Shown here: positions 7,801 through 14,659 of the stretch, one piece after another
Layout of the letters: each line of letters opens with the position of its first letter
How positions within the stretch are numbered: the first letter of the stretch is position 1
Source of the DNA: an uncultured Oscillospiraceae bacterium
GTDB taxonomy: Bacteria > Bacillota > Clostridia > Oscillospirales > Ruminococcaceae
DNA length: 22,057 nucleotides
Reading direction: 5' to 3'
Assembly: GCA_958448395.1 (NCBI GenBank)
Contig: CAUDDP010000035.1
Location: 1-22,057 of the forward strand
Notes under the pieces: generated by a model
What the model was told of the DNA's origin: nothing
Seen by the model: only the letters and a program-made list of their open reading frames with translations
Databases searched by the model: none
Translations under genes and position numbers: made by a program

Positions 7801-7839
7801 ATGTTGCACGGGAAAACGGACGGCAAATTGATAGCATGA
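7801..7839 (+). CDS. Putative 12-codon leader peptide, copy A
   Basis: AAGGAGG is followed 11 nt later by ATG and a 12-codon ORF, MLHGKTDGKLIA, ending in TGA. The counterpart at 10423-10461 has the same length and reads MLHGKTDSKFMV. Nucleotide changes are both silent and replacing. The start and stop codons lie inside stem P1, so translation and folding would interfere, as in attenuators. Whether it is translated is unproven. Confidence 0.4.
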   Translation: MLHGKTDGKLIA

Positions 7840-7935
7840 CGAATGATGCAGCAGCTGGTTTTAAGAAGGGGCAGAAAAGCAGATTGCTGTAATTTGAAAA
7901 AAATTGAAAGGACAGAAGGAAAAATACAAAGCATG

Positions 7936-7974
7936 GCAGATGCCGTAGGCTGTTTTATGCGGTATTTGCTTTTT
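7936..7974 (+). terminator. Intrinsic terminator ending leader copy A
   Basis: GCAGATGCCG (7936-7945) pairs fully with CGGTATTTGC (7960-7969), counting G-U pairs. The 14-nt loop TAGGCTGTTTTATG is invariant between the two leader copies. TTTTT follows at 7970-7974. Confidence 0.75.
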
Positions 7975-8107
7975 AATAGGGGGGAATTTCTTATTTTACC
8001 CTTTTTATTTTGTTTTTTAGAAATTAAAATAAAATATTGAATAGGAACAGACTACAACTTGATATTTGTATATTTTCCTGATTGTCCAAGAAAGGAATGT
8101 ATACGTT

Positions 8108-10255
8108 ATGTCAAAGTATGATTTGAAAGGGATTTTCCCTACAAATCCACCATTCAGAAAGGCTGTTCTATTACCATCAGGTATGTTAAAAATTCCTATT
8201 AAGAGGAAAAGGTTCACAAGATTACTTTCCTGCTTTCTTGCATGGATTTTATGTATTTGTTGTTTGGAAATACAGGCTTTTGCTGAAAGTATAGAATTTT
8301 TCGACAGAACAGAGGAGTATATTGCTGTATACGGTGCTGCGGAATACAACGATGAAAGTCTGGAATCAACGTCGTCAAATTTATATGCTCAGACCCCAGT
8401 TGTTCAATTCCAAGTCAGCAACTTATCACCGCAAATAGAAACGAATCTGGATTATACTGACTGGTGGTACAGTAAATGGGAGGATTGTCATTACGTCTTT
8501 CTTCCGACAACTGCTGACAGAAGTCAACTGATCGTTACCTATGAAACGGAAAGTGAACCGTTATATCTCAATGGTAAACTGGTTGTTTCTGGGCAAATGA
8601 CTTCATTGTTGTATGAAACAGATGTATTTGAAGTGACTGTCGGATCCGTTGATTGTGGCAAATTAAAAGTAATGCAATCCAATATCGGCTGTATTTATCT
8701 TACAACGGCAAGTGGCGGGTTGGACGCTCTGGATGCCAATAAAGGTTTGATTGAAACTGGTTCCGTGTTAATGTTGAATGCAAGTGGGGGTACAGAATAC
8801 AGTGGTTCTATTGAGAAAATTACTGGACGTGGCAATTCTTCATGGGATTATAGCTTAAAAAAACCATATAACATCAAGCTCCCTAAGAAAGAAAATCTCT
8901 ACGGAATGGGGAAAGCAAAAAAATGGGCACTGATTGCAAATTATCTTGATCACTCCATGCTTCGCAATCAGGTTTCATTGGAAATGAGTAGGGCTGCCGG
9001 TATGGAATATGTGATGGATTCTGTCTTTGTTGACCTTTATGCAGATGGTGCATACCGTGGAACCTATCAACTCAGTGAGCGTGTACAGATACAGAAAAAT
9101 CGTGTGAATATTTGTGATCTGGAGGAAGAAACGGAAGAATTGAATGAAAATGATCTTGATACGTATAAACATATTGTTGTTGGTGCGTCAAGATTGGATG
9201 AATATATGGAAAACAGCTATAAATACTATGATATTCCAAATAATCCAGATGATATAACAGGTGGATATCTGATTCAGTTTCAACTTTGGAACAGATATGG
9301 ATCAAAAGCGAAGAGTGGCTTTGTTACATCAAGGGGACAGGCGATTGAAATGGATGGTCCGGAGTATGCTTCACAGGAACAGGTGCTCTATATTCGTAAT
9401 TTTGTGCAGGAAATGGAAGATGCAATCTATTCTGAAACCGGATACAATAAAAAAGGTAGGCATTATAGTGAATATATTGATGTTGATTCTTTGATAACAG
9501 CATATCTGGTGCAGGAGGTTTCCATGAATGTTGATGCAACATCAACAAGTTTTTTTCTTTGGAAAGATTCGGATTTGACAGGCGATGGAAAGCTGCACTG
9601 CGGTCCTGCGTGGGATTTTGATCTTAGCTATAGTAACTTTCCGACAAGCAGAAGAAATTCTGATGGAGATATCGGCTTTTCATGGAGCACAGAAAATCTC
9701 TTTGTAACTTGTTTTCCGATAAGCGGCTATGGAGAAAGTGATCGTCCGACTTGCGGTATTAGCTGGATTGGTCAGCTTTATAAAGATGAGGCGTTTGTAA
9801 AGCGTGTTTCTGAACTCTATTTTGAGCGTTTTGATTCCTATTTAGCAGATTTAACAGATTCTAAACAGGATGGTGGGGCACGCATTACCAATATGGCGGA
9901 AGAAATACTTTCTTCTGCTGAGATGAATAACGCCAGATGGCATACATACGGCGGACGGGAATACTGTGTGTTTGGTTCATCCAGCGGAGATAATTTTATG
10001 GAATCTGTAGAACTTGTTCGCAGTTTTATAGAAAAAAGAAGAATGTGGCTGCGTGAATTATGGATGCCGTTGGCGGTGAGAGGGGATGTGAACGCTGATG
10101 GGGTATTCAATATAGCCGATGTTGTAGCAATGCAGAAGTGGTTGTTGTGTACTGGTGAGCTTAGCTGTTGGCAGACTGGAGATCTTTTTGAAGATGGTGT
10201 AATTAACATACTTGATTTGTGTATGATGAAAAGGGAACTTCTTATTTTGCAATGA
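8108..10255 (+). CDS. CotH-domain protein with C-terminal type I dockerin
   Basis: This 715-aa protein is exported: a basic stretch (IKRKRFTR), a hydrophobic core at residues 39-57 and a likely cut after AFA. The CotH family signature GRGNSSWDYSLKKPYNIKL starts near residue 240 and CGPAWDFDLSY near 498. CotH proteins are atypical kinase-fold proteins, first known from spore coats, and also occur in cellulosomal bacteria. Residues 660-715 are a dockerin: D-V-N-A-D-G-V-F-N-I-A-D, then D-L-F-E-D-G-V-I-N-I-L-D. The second Ca loop has Phe where Asn/Asp is usual. The protein should dock onto a cohesin scaffoldin outside the cell. ATG 8108 is chosen for its AAAGGA site and its match to the layout at 10877; Met26 (8183) would give a more typical signal peptide but lacks a good ribosome site. 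Confidence 0.93.
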   Translation: MSKYDLKGIFPTNPPFRKAVLLPSGMLKIPIKRKRFTRLLSCFLAWILCICCLEIQAFAESIEFFDRTEEYIAVYGAAEYNDESLESTSSNLYAQTPVVQFQVSNLSPQIETNLDYTDWWYSKWEDCHYVFLPTTADRSQLIVTYETESEPLYLNGKLVVSGQMTSLLYETDVFEVTVGSVDCGKLKVMQSNIGCIYLTTASGGLDALDANKGLIETGSVLMLNASGGTEYSGSIEKITGRGNSSWDYSLKKPYNIKLPKKENLYGMGKAKKWALIANYLDHSMLRNQVSLEMSRAAGMEYVMDSVFVDLYADGAYRGTYQLSERVQIQKNRVNICDLEEETEELNENDLDTYKHIVVGASRLDEYMENSYKYYDIPNNPDDITGGYLIQFQLWNRYGSKAKSGFVTSRGQAIEMDGPEYASQEQVLYIRNFVQEMEDAIYSETGYNKKGRHYSEYIDVDSLITAYLVQEVSMNVDATSTSFFLWKDSDLTGDGKLHCGPAWDFDLSYSNFPTSRRNSDGDIGFSWSTENLFVTCFPISGYGESDRPTCGISWIGQLYKDEAFVKRVSELYFERFDSYLADLTDSKQDGGARITNMAEEILSSAEMNNARWHTYGGREYCVFGSSSGDNFMESVELVRSFIEKRRMWLRELWMPLAVRGDVNADGVFNIADVVAMQKWLLCTGELSCWQTGDLFEDGVINILDLCMMKRELLILQ

Positions 10256-10362
10256 TTTTTATATTGCTTGCATGAGGAGCGTTTAAAAGAATGGAGGATG
10301 AAACCGGTATATCCGTTCGAGAAAATACGAAAATGGATTTGCGTGTACGGACTGAATGTGTG

Positions 10363-10391
10363 TTGACAGATACAAAGAAAAATGGTATAAT
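10363..10391 (+). promoter_or_regulatory. Strong consensus promoter, leader copy B
   Basis: TTGACA (10363-10368), 17 bp, then TATAAT (10386-10391) with a TGG extension. This is a full sigma-A consensus promoter. Transcription would start near 10398. Confidence 0.92.
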
Positions 10392-10422
10392 AAATACCGA
10401 AAGAAAGGAGGAGATTTTTGTC

Positions 10423-10461
10423 ATGTTGCATGGGAAAACAGACAGCAAATTCATGGTATGA
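10423..10461 (+). CDS. Putative 12-codon leader peptide, copy B
   Basis: AAAGGAGG precedes ATG 10423 by 11 nt. The ORF MLHGKTDSKFMV has the same 12-codon length and position within stem P1 as the copy A ORF. Translation is unproven. Confidence 0.4.
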   Translation: MLHGKTDSKFMV

Positions 10462-10556
10462 CGATGATGCAGCAGTCGATTTTAATAGAGTATAGAAAAG
10501 TGGATTGTTGCAGTTTGAAAAAAATTGAAAGGACAAAAGAAAAAATACAAAGCATG

Positions 10557-10597
10557 GCAGGTATCGTAGGCTGTTTTATGCGGTATTTGCTGTTTTT
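10557..10597 (+). terminator. Intrinsic terminator ending leader copy B
   Basis: The 10-bp stem GCAGGTATCG with CGGTATTTGC can be extended by three more pairs (10554-10556 with 10591-10593). It carries the invariant 14-nt loop and is followed by a T-run. Confidence 0.75.
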
Positions 10598-10799
10598 AAT
10601 AGGAAGCTTGTCCAGTATCAGGATAGCCATGGGAGTTGGTTTCCCTTCTGTCATTAAGTGGAAACGTTGTTATACTGAAAATGGAGAATGTAAACAATGC
10701 AATTATAGCTATAGCTAACGTTCTCTGTCCTTCAGGCAGCGGAATTCCATTTGCAATTTTAGAAGGTGCTTAGAAATCTCCTTATTTAATCTGTATATT

Positions 10800-10828
10800 T
10801 TGATCGTTCTTTGAAAATTGAATAAAAT
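10800..10828 (+). promoter_or_regulatory. Second promoter for the DUF2079-GT2 operon, overlapping a boxA-like motif
   Basis: TTGATC (10800-10805), 17 bp, then TAAAAT (10823-10828), about 50 bp before ATG 10877. The spacer GTTCTTTGAAAATTGAA resembles the boxA antitermination sequence of Firmicute rRNA leaders (GTTCTTTGAAAACT). If this promoter is active, the upstream leader could be a stand-alone small RNA. Confidence 0.45.
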
Positions 10829-10876
10829 GATATATTGTGTATTTTTCTAATTGTCCGAGGAAGGAGTATATACATT

Positions 10877-13069
10877 ATGTTGGAGGATGATTCTAAACAG
10901 CCTTTATCTGCGGACGATATACCATCAAGACAGGCTGTAACATCATCAGAACCGCCTAATCCATCGTCAGCAGATTTTGCTATTACAGAACAAGAAGCGG
11001 AATCTACTGATGTAAAATCAGAGCCACAAGAGGAAAAAACATCAGAAATGTTGGAAACAACAGAAACGTCCGAAACGTTAGAAACATCGGAAATGCCTGA
11101 AGCGTTGGAGAAACTGGAATCGCCAGAAGCCTCTGAAACGCTGGAAATGTCGAATCCGGAAGAAGAGAGCATTTTGGCAGCCGTTCCAAGAAGAAAACGT
11201 ATCTTTGGCGTATGTAAACGAATTGGAAAGGCAATCTCTGTTCCGCATATCATCATTCGGGCATTGGGCTGTTACTTTATGGTAATGGCATGTTTTTTGT
11301 TTTTGAATCGTGCAGAATTAAAAACCGGTGCCCTCAGTCCGATTGATAAGTGGCAGGAGTTTATTGAGAAACTGCCATTAAAACCATTTTTATTGTGTAT
11401 ATTATCTGGTTTTGTTGTGTTGTCGCTTCTTCGTTTTTTACTGAGAAAGATACTTCATACACGTTGTGAGCCAGATTGTTTTGCATTGGTGGTTGGTATA
11501 GTTGCCGTGTCTTTCCAAACTATTTGGAAAACCAATAATTTTTACTATACAATGGCGTTTGTATTGGTTTGTGCAGTAACAGCATGGTTTTGCTATCGCT
11601 ATGGTGCATTTCGGGCAATTGAAAAGCTGCCCTGTGCTGTTATTTACATCGTTGTTGCCGTTTTAATGTGCTTGGTTGGTGCATTTATCGCTGTATTTAC
11701 GATTTATCGTCATAAGACTTATGGCTCTATGGCGTTTGACTTCGGTATTTTTGTACAAATGTATCACTACATGGCAGAAACCTTTACGCCGATGGCAACC
11801 TGTGAGCGAGGTGAGCTGCTGTCACACTTTGCAGTTCATTTTTCACCAATTTATTATTTATTGCTTCCATTTTATTATGTTTTCCCATCACCATATACCC
11901 TTCTAATTGGGCAGGCTGCATTGGTGGCAACTGGTGTGATTCCGTTGGTCGGAATTTGTAGAAAACAAAAACTCTCCAATCTGACAACACTCTGCTTTTC
12001 TGTAGTTTATTTGTTCTGTGTAGAATTGGTTGCTCCTTGTTTTTATGATTTTCATGAAAATGCATTTCTACCGCCGTTGTTTATGTGGTTTTTCTATGCA
12101 GTGGAAAAGAGAAAACATATTCTCATGTACTGTATGTTAGTGTTGCTGCTGACGGTTAAGGAAGATGTGCCTGCTTACATGGTTCTGATCGGCATCTATT
12201 GTATTTTCCGCATGGAGAAACGCTATCATGGTGCGATTATTGCTGGCATTTCTGGTATTTACTTTGTTGTGGTTTCCAAATTGATGGAAAAGTATGGGGA
12301 AGGTGTTATGACCTCTCGTACATATGGAAATTTAATGACAGATCAGGATGCAAGTTTTGGCAATATCATCAAAACGGTGCTTACAGATCCAATGTATTTT
12401 ATCACACAATGCGTAGATGAAAGAGATTTTAGAGCACTGTTGATTATCATGATTCCGCTGGCATTTTTGCCATTCGTTACAAAACATTTCTCACATTATT
12501 TCTTAATTGCTCCATTTTTGTTGATGAATTTAGCATCGGGTTATGGCTATGCGAATGAATATGGCTTCCAATACGTATTCGGAACAGCAACCTGCCTGAT
12601 TTATGCTGCTGTGATCAACTATGCAGAACTGAAAGGAAAACGGAAAGAATATTTACCGGTCTTTATGGGCATTACATCCTTGCTGTTATTCTCTTCTTTG
12701 CTTGGGGGAAATGTTGGCTCAAGAGAAAACTATTATAACAACAAAGAAAAGTTTGATGCAAAAGATGAAGTATTGGAAAGCATACCGGATGATGCCTCTG
12801 TTGCATGTGATTCGTTCTTTTTGCCACATGTTGCACAAAGAGAAGAAGTTTATATTATGGATAACTTTGATGCAGAAAAGCCTTCCTCTACAGACTTCGT
12901 TGTGATTCGGACTGAGCTGAACAATGACTGGCACGCATCGGAGCTGGATAAGCTGCGAACAGAGGGTTATGTTTACTTTAACGGTGCAGCAGATATCATA
13001 GATGTCTATGTCAGCCCGGACTATGTCGCAGATCATCCGCAGTTGGAACTGGCTGTAAAAGAATATTAA
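10877..13069 (+). CDS. DUF2079 polytopic membrane protein (probable GT-C fold)
   Basis: This 730-aa protein starts with a ~115-residue hydrophilic region containing an acidic low-complexity stretch built on S/T-E-x-L-E repeats (about residues 45-95). About 11 membrane segments follow, then a soluble C-terminal domain of ~100 residues. SMAFDFGIFVQMYHYM and LSHFAVHFSPIYYLLLPFYYVFPSP are characteristic of DUF2079. That family is thought to be GT-C-like, using lipid-phosphate sugars at the outer face of the membrane; this is inferred from fold and neighbour. A GtrB-like transferase that could make the donor lies 53 bp downstream. The ribosome site is AAGGAG before ATG 10877. Confidence 0.9.
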   Translation: MLEDDSKQPLSADDIPSRQAVTSSEPPNPSSADFAITEQEAESTDVKSEPQEEKTSEMLETTETSETLETSEMPEALEKLESPEASETLEMSNPEEESILAAVPRRKRIFGVCKRIGKAISVPHIIIRALGCYFMVMACFLFLNRAELKTGALSPIDKWQEFIEKLPLKPFLLCILSGFVVLSLLRFLLRKILHTRCEPDCFALVVGIVAVSFQTIWKTNNFYYTMAFVLVCAVTAWFCYRYGAFRAIEKLPCAVIYIVVAVLMCLVGAFIAVFTIYRHKTYGSMAFDFGIFVQMYHYMAETFTPMATCERGELLSHFAVHFSPIYYLLLPFYYVFPSPYTLLIGQAALVATGVIPLVGICRKQKLSNLTTLCFSVVYLFCVELVAPCFYDFHENAFLPPLFMWFFYAVEKRKHILMYCMLVLLLTVKEDVPAYMVLIGIYCIFRMEKRYHGAIIAGISGIYFVVVSKLMEKYGEGVMTSRTYGNLMTDQDASFGNIIKTVLTDPMYFITQCVDERDFRALLIIMIPLAFLPFVTKHFSHYFLIAPFLLMNLASGYGYANEYGFQYVFGTATCLIYAAVINYAELKGKRKEYLPVFMGITSLLLFSSLLGGNVGSRENYYNNKEKFDAKDEVLESIPDDASVACDSFFLPHVAQREEVYIMDNFDAEKPSSTDFVVIRTELNNDWHASELDKLRTEGYVYFNGAADIIDVYVSPDYVADHPQLELAVKEY

Positions 13070-13122
13070 AATGATGGAATAGAAGAAGGGGATAGAAAAA
13101 GTTTTTAAGAAGGTGTCGTAAT

Positions 13123-14076
13123 ATGCAAAAAAAAGAAAAAATCTCTATTATTGTACCATGTCACAATGAAGAGGAAGTATTACCGCTATTTCTACAGGAA
13201 GTGGAAAAAGTTTTTGTTGTCATGCAGGAAAAATATGACATAGAGATGGAATATTTGTTTGTAGATGACGGATCAAGAGATGGGACGCTGCGTTTTTTGA
13301 AGCAGGCATCTGCGGAAAATCCACGGGTCAATTATCTTTCCTTTTCCAGAAACTTTGGAAAGGAAGCGGCAATGTTTGCTGGATTGGAACATGCATCTGG
13401 AGATTATGTTGTAATCATAGATGCAGACTTGCAGGATCCACCTGAATTGATGATAGAAATGTACGAAACGCTGAAAACAACTGACTATGATTGTGTGGCG
13501 TCCCGTCGTGTCTCCAGAAAGGGCGAATCCAAAATCCGTTCGTTTTTTGCTAGAATGTTTTATAAGGTCATTCGCAAAATCTCTAAGGTAAATATTATGG
13601 ATGGTGCAAGAGATTTTCGGATGATGACAAGGCAGATGACCGATGCGGTGCTATCGCTGCGAGAATATAACCGGTTTTCCAAAGGCATTTTTGCATGGGT
13701 GGGTTTTCAAACAAAATGGCTTCCGTTTGAAAACCGCAATCGGGAAGCAGGCACAACAAAATGGTCATTCTGGGGATTGTTGCTTTATGCCATTGACGGA
13801 ATTTTAGCATTCTCTACTGCTCCGCTGGCTCTTTCAGCAATTTTGGGAATTTTACTCTGTTTGGTTGCTATGATCATGATTGTGGTAATTATTGTGAAGA
13901 CCTTGGCGTTTGGAGACCGTGCCACTGGCTGGCCGTCTTTGGCTTGTATCATTTGTTTTACAGCTGGCATATCCATGTTTTGCAGCGGCATTATCGGTTT
14001 GTATGTTTCCAAAGTCTATTCGGAAGTAAAAGGTAGACCACAATATATTTTAAAGGAACAATATATACAATCCTAA
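13123..14076 (+). CDS. Family 2 glycosyltransferase, DPM1/GtrB-like
   Basis: This 317-aa protein has a GT-A domain: ISIIVPCHNEEEVLP, FVDDGSRDGT and the metal-binding DADLQDPPEL at about residue 100. It also has the RNREAGTTKWSFWGLLLY motif typical of polyprenyl-phosphate glycosyltransferases. Two C-terminal membrane helices (about residues 226-250 and 262-290) match GtrB. The expected reaction is transfer of a hexose from a nucleotide sugar to undecaprenyl phosphate on the cytoplasmic face. AGAAGG precedes ATG 13123 by 9 nt. The pairing with the DUF2079 protein suggests donor maker and user for surface glycan decoration. A terminator follows. Confidence 0.94.
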   Translation: MQKKEKISIIVPCHNEEEVLPLFLQEVEKVFVVMQEKYDIEMEYLFVDDGSRDGTLRFLKQASAENPRVNYLSFSRNFGKEAAMFAGLEHASGDYVVIIDADLQDPPELMIEMYETLKTTDYDCVASRRVSRKGESKIRSFFARMFYKVIRKISKVNIMDGARDFRMMTRQMTDAVLSLREYNRFSKGIFAWVGFQTKWLPFENRNREAGTTKWSFWGLLLYAIDGILAFSTAPLALSAILGILLCLVAMIMIVVIIVKTLAFGDRATGWPSLACIICFTAGISMFCSGIIGLYVSKVYSEVKGRPQYILKEQYIQS

Positions 14077-14194
14077 TTTTACAATGGAAATCAATATTTT
14101 TATCATTTTTTTGTATTTTCTCATGCAATGATTGAGGAAAATTGCTTTGACTGTTTGTTAAATAATAGGACAGATCCTTGATTGAAAAAGATAG

Positions 14195-14240
14195 AACAGA
14201 TCGTGTGGCAGAATGAGCGTGCTGTACGATCTGTTTTTAT
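14195..14240 (+). terminator. Intrinsic terminator of the DUF2079-GT2 operon
   Basis: AACAGATCGT (14195-14204) pairs perfectly with ACGATCTGTT (14226-14235), with an inner GCA/TGC pairing, followed by a TTTTTAT tract. Confidence 0.9.
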
Positions 14241-14276
14241 ATTACATTTTAAGAAATATTATTGAATTTCAATTTT

Positions 14277-14331
14277 ATGTGAGACTTGATGAAAAACTTT
14301 ATTCGCTGAAAAGCGACTGTGGTCAAATTGG
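14277..14331 (+). ncRNA. Compact structured RNA-like element, copy 1
   Basis: This 55-nt stretch aligns end to end with 22000-22054. Both start ATGTGAG, share TTTAT, a 4-5 bp hairpin with a GAAA/GAAT loop, then CTG(T/C)GGTCAA..TGG. In the hairpin CGCU/AGCG here becomes UGCC/GGCA in the other copy, a compensatory change in two base pairs. Here it is followed by a UUGGA/UCCAA hairpin and a larger terminator-like inverted repeat. I do not recognise the family. A riboswitch-like leader or a transposon-end remnant are options. Confidence 0.55.
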
Positions 14332-14345
14332 ATGAAAATCTTCCA

Positions 14346-14404
14346 AAACAGCAATTTTTCAAAAAAGTCGTGAAAAATTGAGAAAGGATGCTTGCTGTTT
14401 TTGA
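14346..14404 (+). terminator. Nested inverted repeat with T-run (terminator-like)
   Basis: Outer arms AAACAGCAA (14346-14354) and TTGCTGTTT (14392-14400) pair perfectly. Inner arms CAATTTTTCA (14352-14361) and TGAAAAATTG (14371-14380) also pair, and the two stems share 14352-14354. A run of Ts follows, so an RNA starting upstream could end here. Confidence 0.55.
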
Positions 14405-14420
14405 TAGAATGTAGTATAAT
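14392..14420 (+). promoter_or_regulatory. Promoter for the zinc-ribbon protein gene
   Basis: TTGCTG (14392-14397), 17 bp, then a perfect TATAAT (14415-14420). The -35 matches only half of the consensus and sits in the arm of the inverted repeat. The 5' untranslated region would be ~235 nt. Confidence 0.5.
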
Positions 14421-14659
14421 AAAAAAGAACTTTTATATCGAATTCTACTGTGAAGTGATGGATGAATATGATTTTGTAGCAGTGGATCGTATGTAACCAG
14501 AATTGGATGGCATGTGTATCAATGCAGAACAGTGATGCTTGAAAAACCTGATTTTCATGGAAGGCAATGGAGATTGCTTTACTGATTGCTGTTGCATTTG
14601 CATTTGTCTGGCTGCATATACATCTATCATGGAAAACAAAAATGCACAGGAGGTATGGT

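Larger units (their letters stand above)
7777..7974 (+). ncRNA. Structured leader RNA or sRNA, copy A
   Basis: The ~200-nt RNA expected from the promoter folds by hand into three stems. P1 pairs 7798-7806 with 7832-7840 (9 bp) and contains both the start and stop codons of a 12-codon ORF. P2 pairs UGCAGCAG (7847-7854) with UUGCUGUA (7884-7891). P3 pairs 7936-7945 with 7960-7969 (10 bp, terminator). Copy B at 10398-10597 keeps all three stems, with paired-base changes that remain G-C, A-U or G-U. It could be an attenuating leader of the CotH gene or an independent small RNA. I could not match it to a known family. Confidence 0.7.
7613..8107. other. Control region between the small operon and the cotH-like gene
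   Basis: 7621-7740 is AT-rich and contains a minus-strand TATAAT at 7670-7675 (coding-strand sense) with no good -35, possibly serving the small operon. 7742-7974 holds the promoter and leader RNA described separately. 7975-8107 is AT-rich and ends with the ribosome site AAAGGA before ATG 8108. Confidence 0.6.
10398..10597 (+). ncRNA. Structured leader RNA or sRNA, copy B
   Basis: This is the homologue of 7777-7974. P1 pairs 10420-10428 with 10454-10462. P2 pairs 10468-10475 with UUGUUGCA (10505-10512). P3 pairs 10557-10566 with 10581-10590. In P3 three bases of the 5' arm differ from copy A (GCAGGTATCG against GCAGATGCCG) yet all still pair with the identical 3' arm. Most conserved outside the stems is a purine-rich stretch ending AAATACAAAGCATGG. 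Confidence 0.7.
10256..10876. other. Control region between the cotH-like and DUF2079 genes
   Basis: 10256-10362 has no clear terminator or gene. 10363-10597 holds promoter and leader copy B. 10598-10799 shows nothing I recognise. 10800-10828 contains a second promoter-like pair overlapping a boxA-like motif. AAGGAG precedes ATG 10877. Confidence 0.6.
14241..14659. other. Non-coding region before the zinc-ribbon protein
   Basis: It holds the RNA-like element 14277-14331, a nested inverted repeat at 14346-14400 and a TATAAT at 14415-14420. Short reading frames after that have no good ribosome sites until AGGAGG at 14648-14653. Confidence 0.6.

Noticed and set aside
7801..7974. Possible c-di-GMP (GEMM) riboswitch in the duplicated leader
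   Set aside because: CACGGGAAAACGGACGGCAAA recalls the GEMM core only loosely; the conserved GEMM elements and P1 closing stem are not present.
7843..8040. ORF beginning MMQQ, similar to a frame around 10465-10718 (LKKIERT..KIQSMA)
   Set aside because: Neither copy has a ribosome site, the frame relative to the leader ORF shifts by an indel, and differences follow RNA pairing. A structured RNA explains the conservation better, though a small protein is not fully excluded.
9838..10536. 232-codon minus-strand frame behind the CotH gene
   Set aside because: Antisense to the dockerin-coding region and to leader copy B, with no ribosome site or recognisable domain.
10786..11256. 156-codon minus-strand frame rich in Ser, Asp and Val
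   Set aside because: Antisense shadow of the acidic S/T-E-x-L-E region of the DUF2079 protein.
14567..14659. Upstream extension of the zinc-ribbon protein adding a hydrophobic helix
   Set aside because: The upstream ATG has only a badly spaced GGAAGG, whereas ATG 14660 has AGGAGG at ideal distance.
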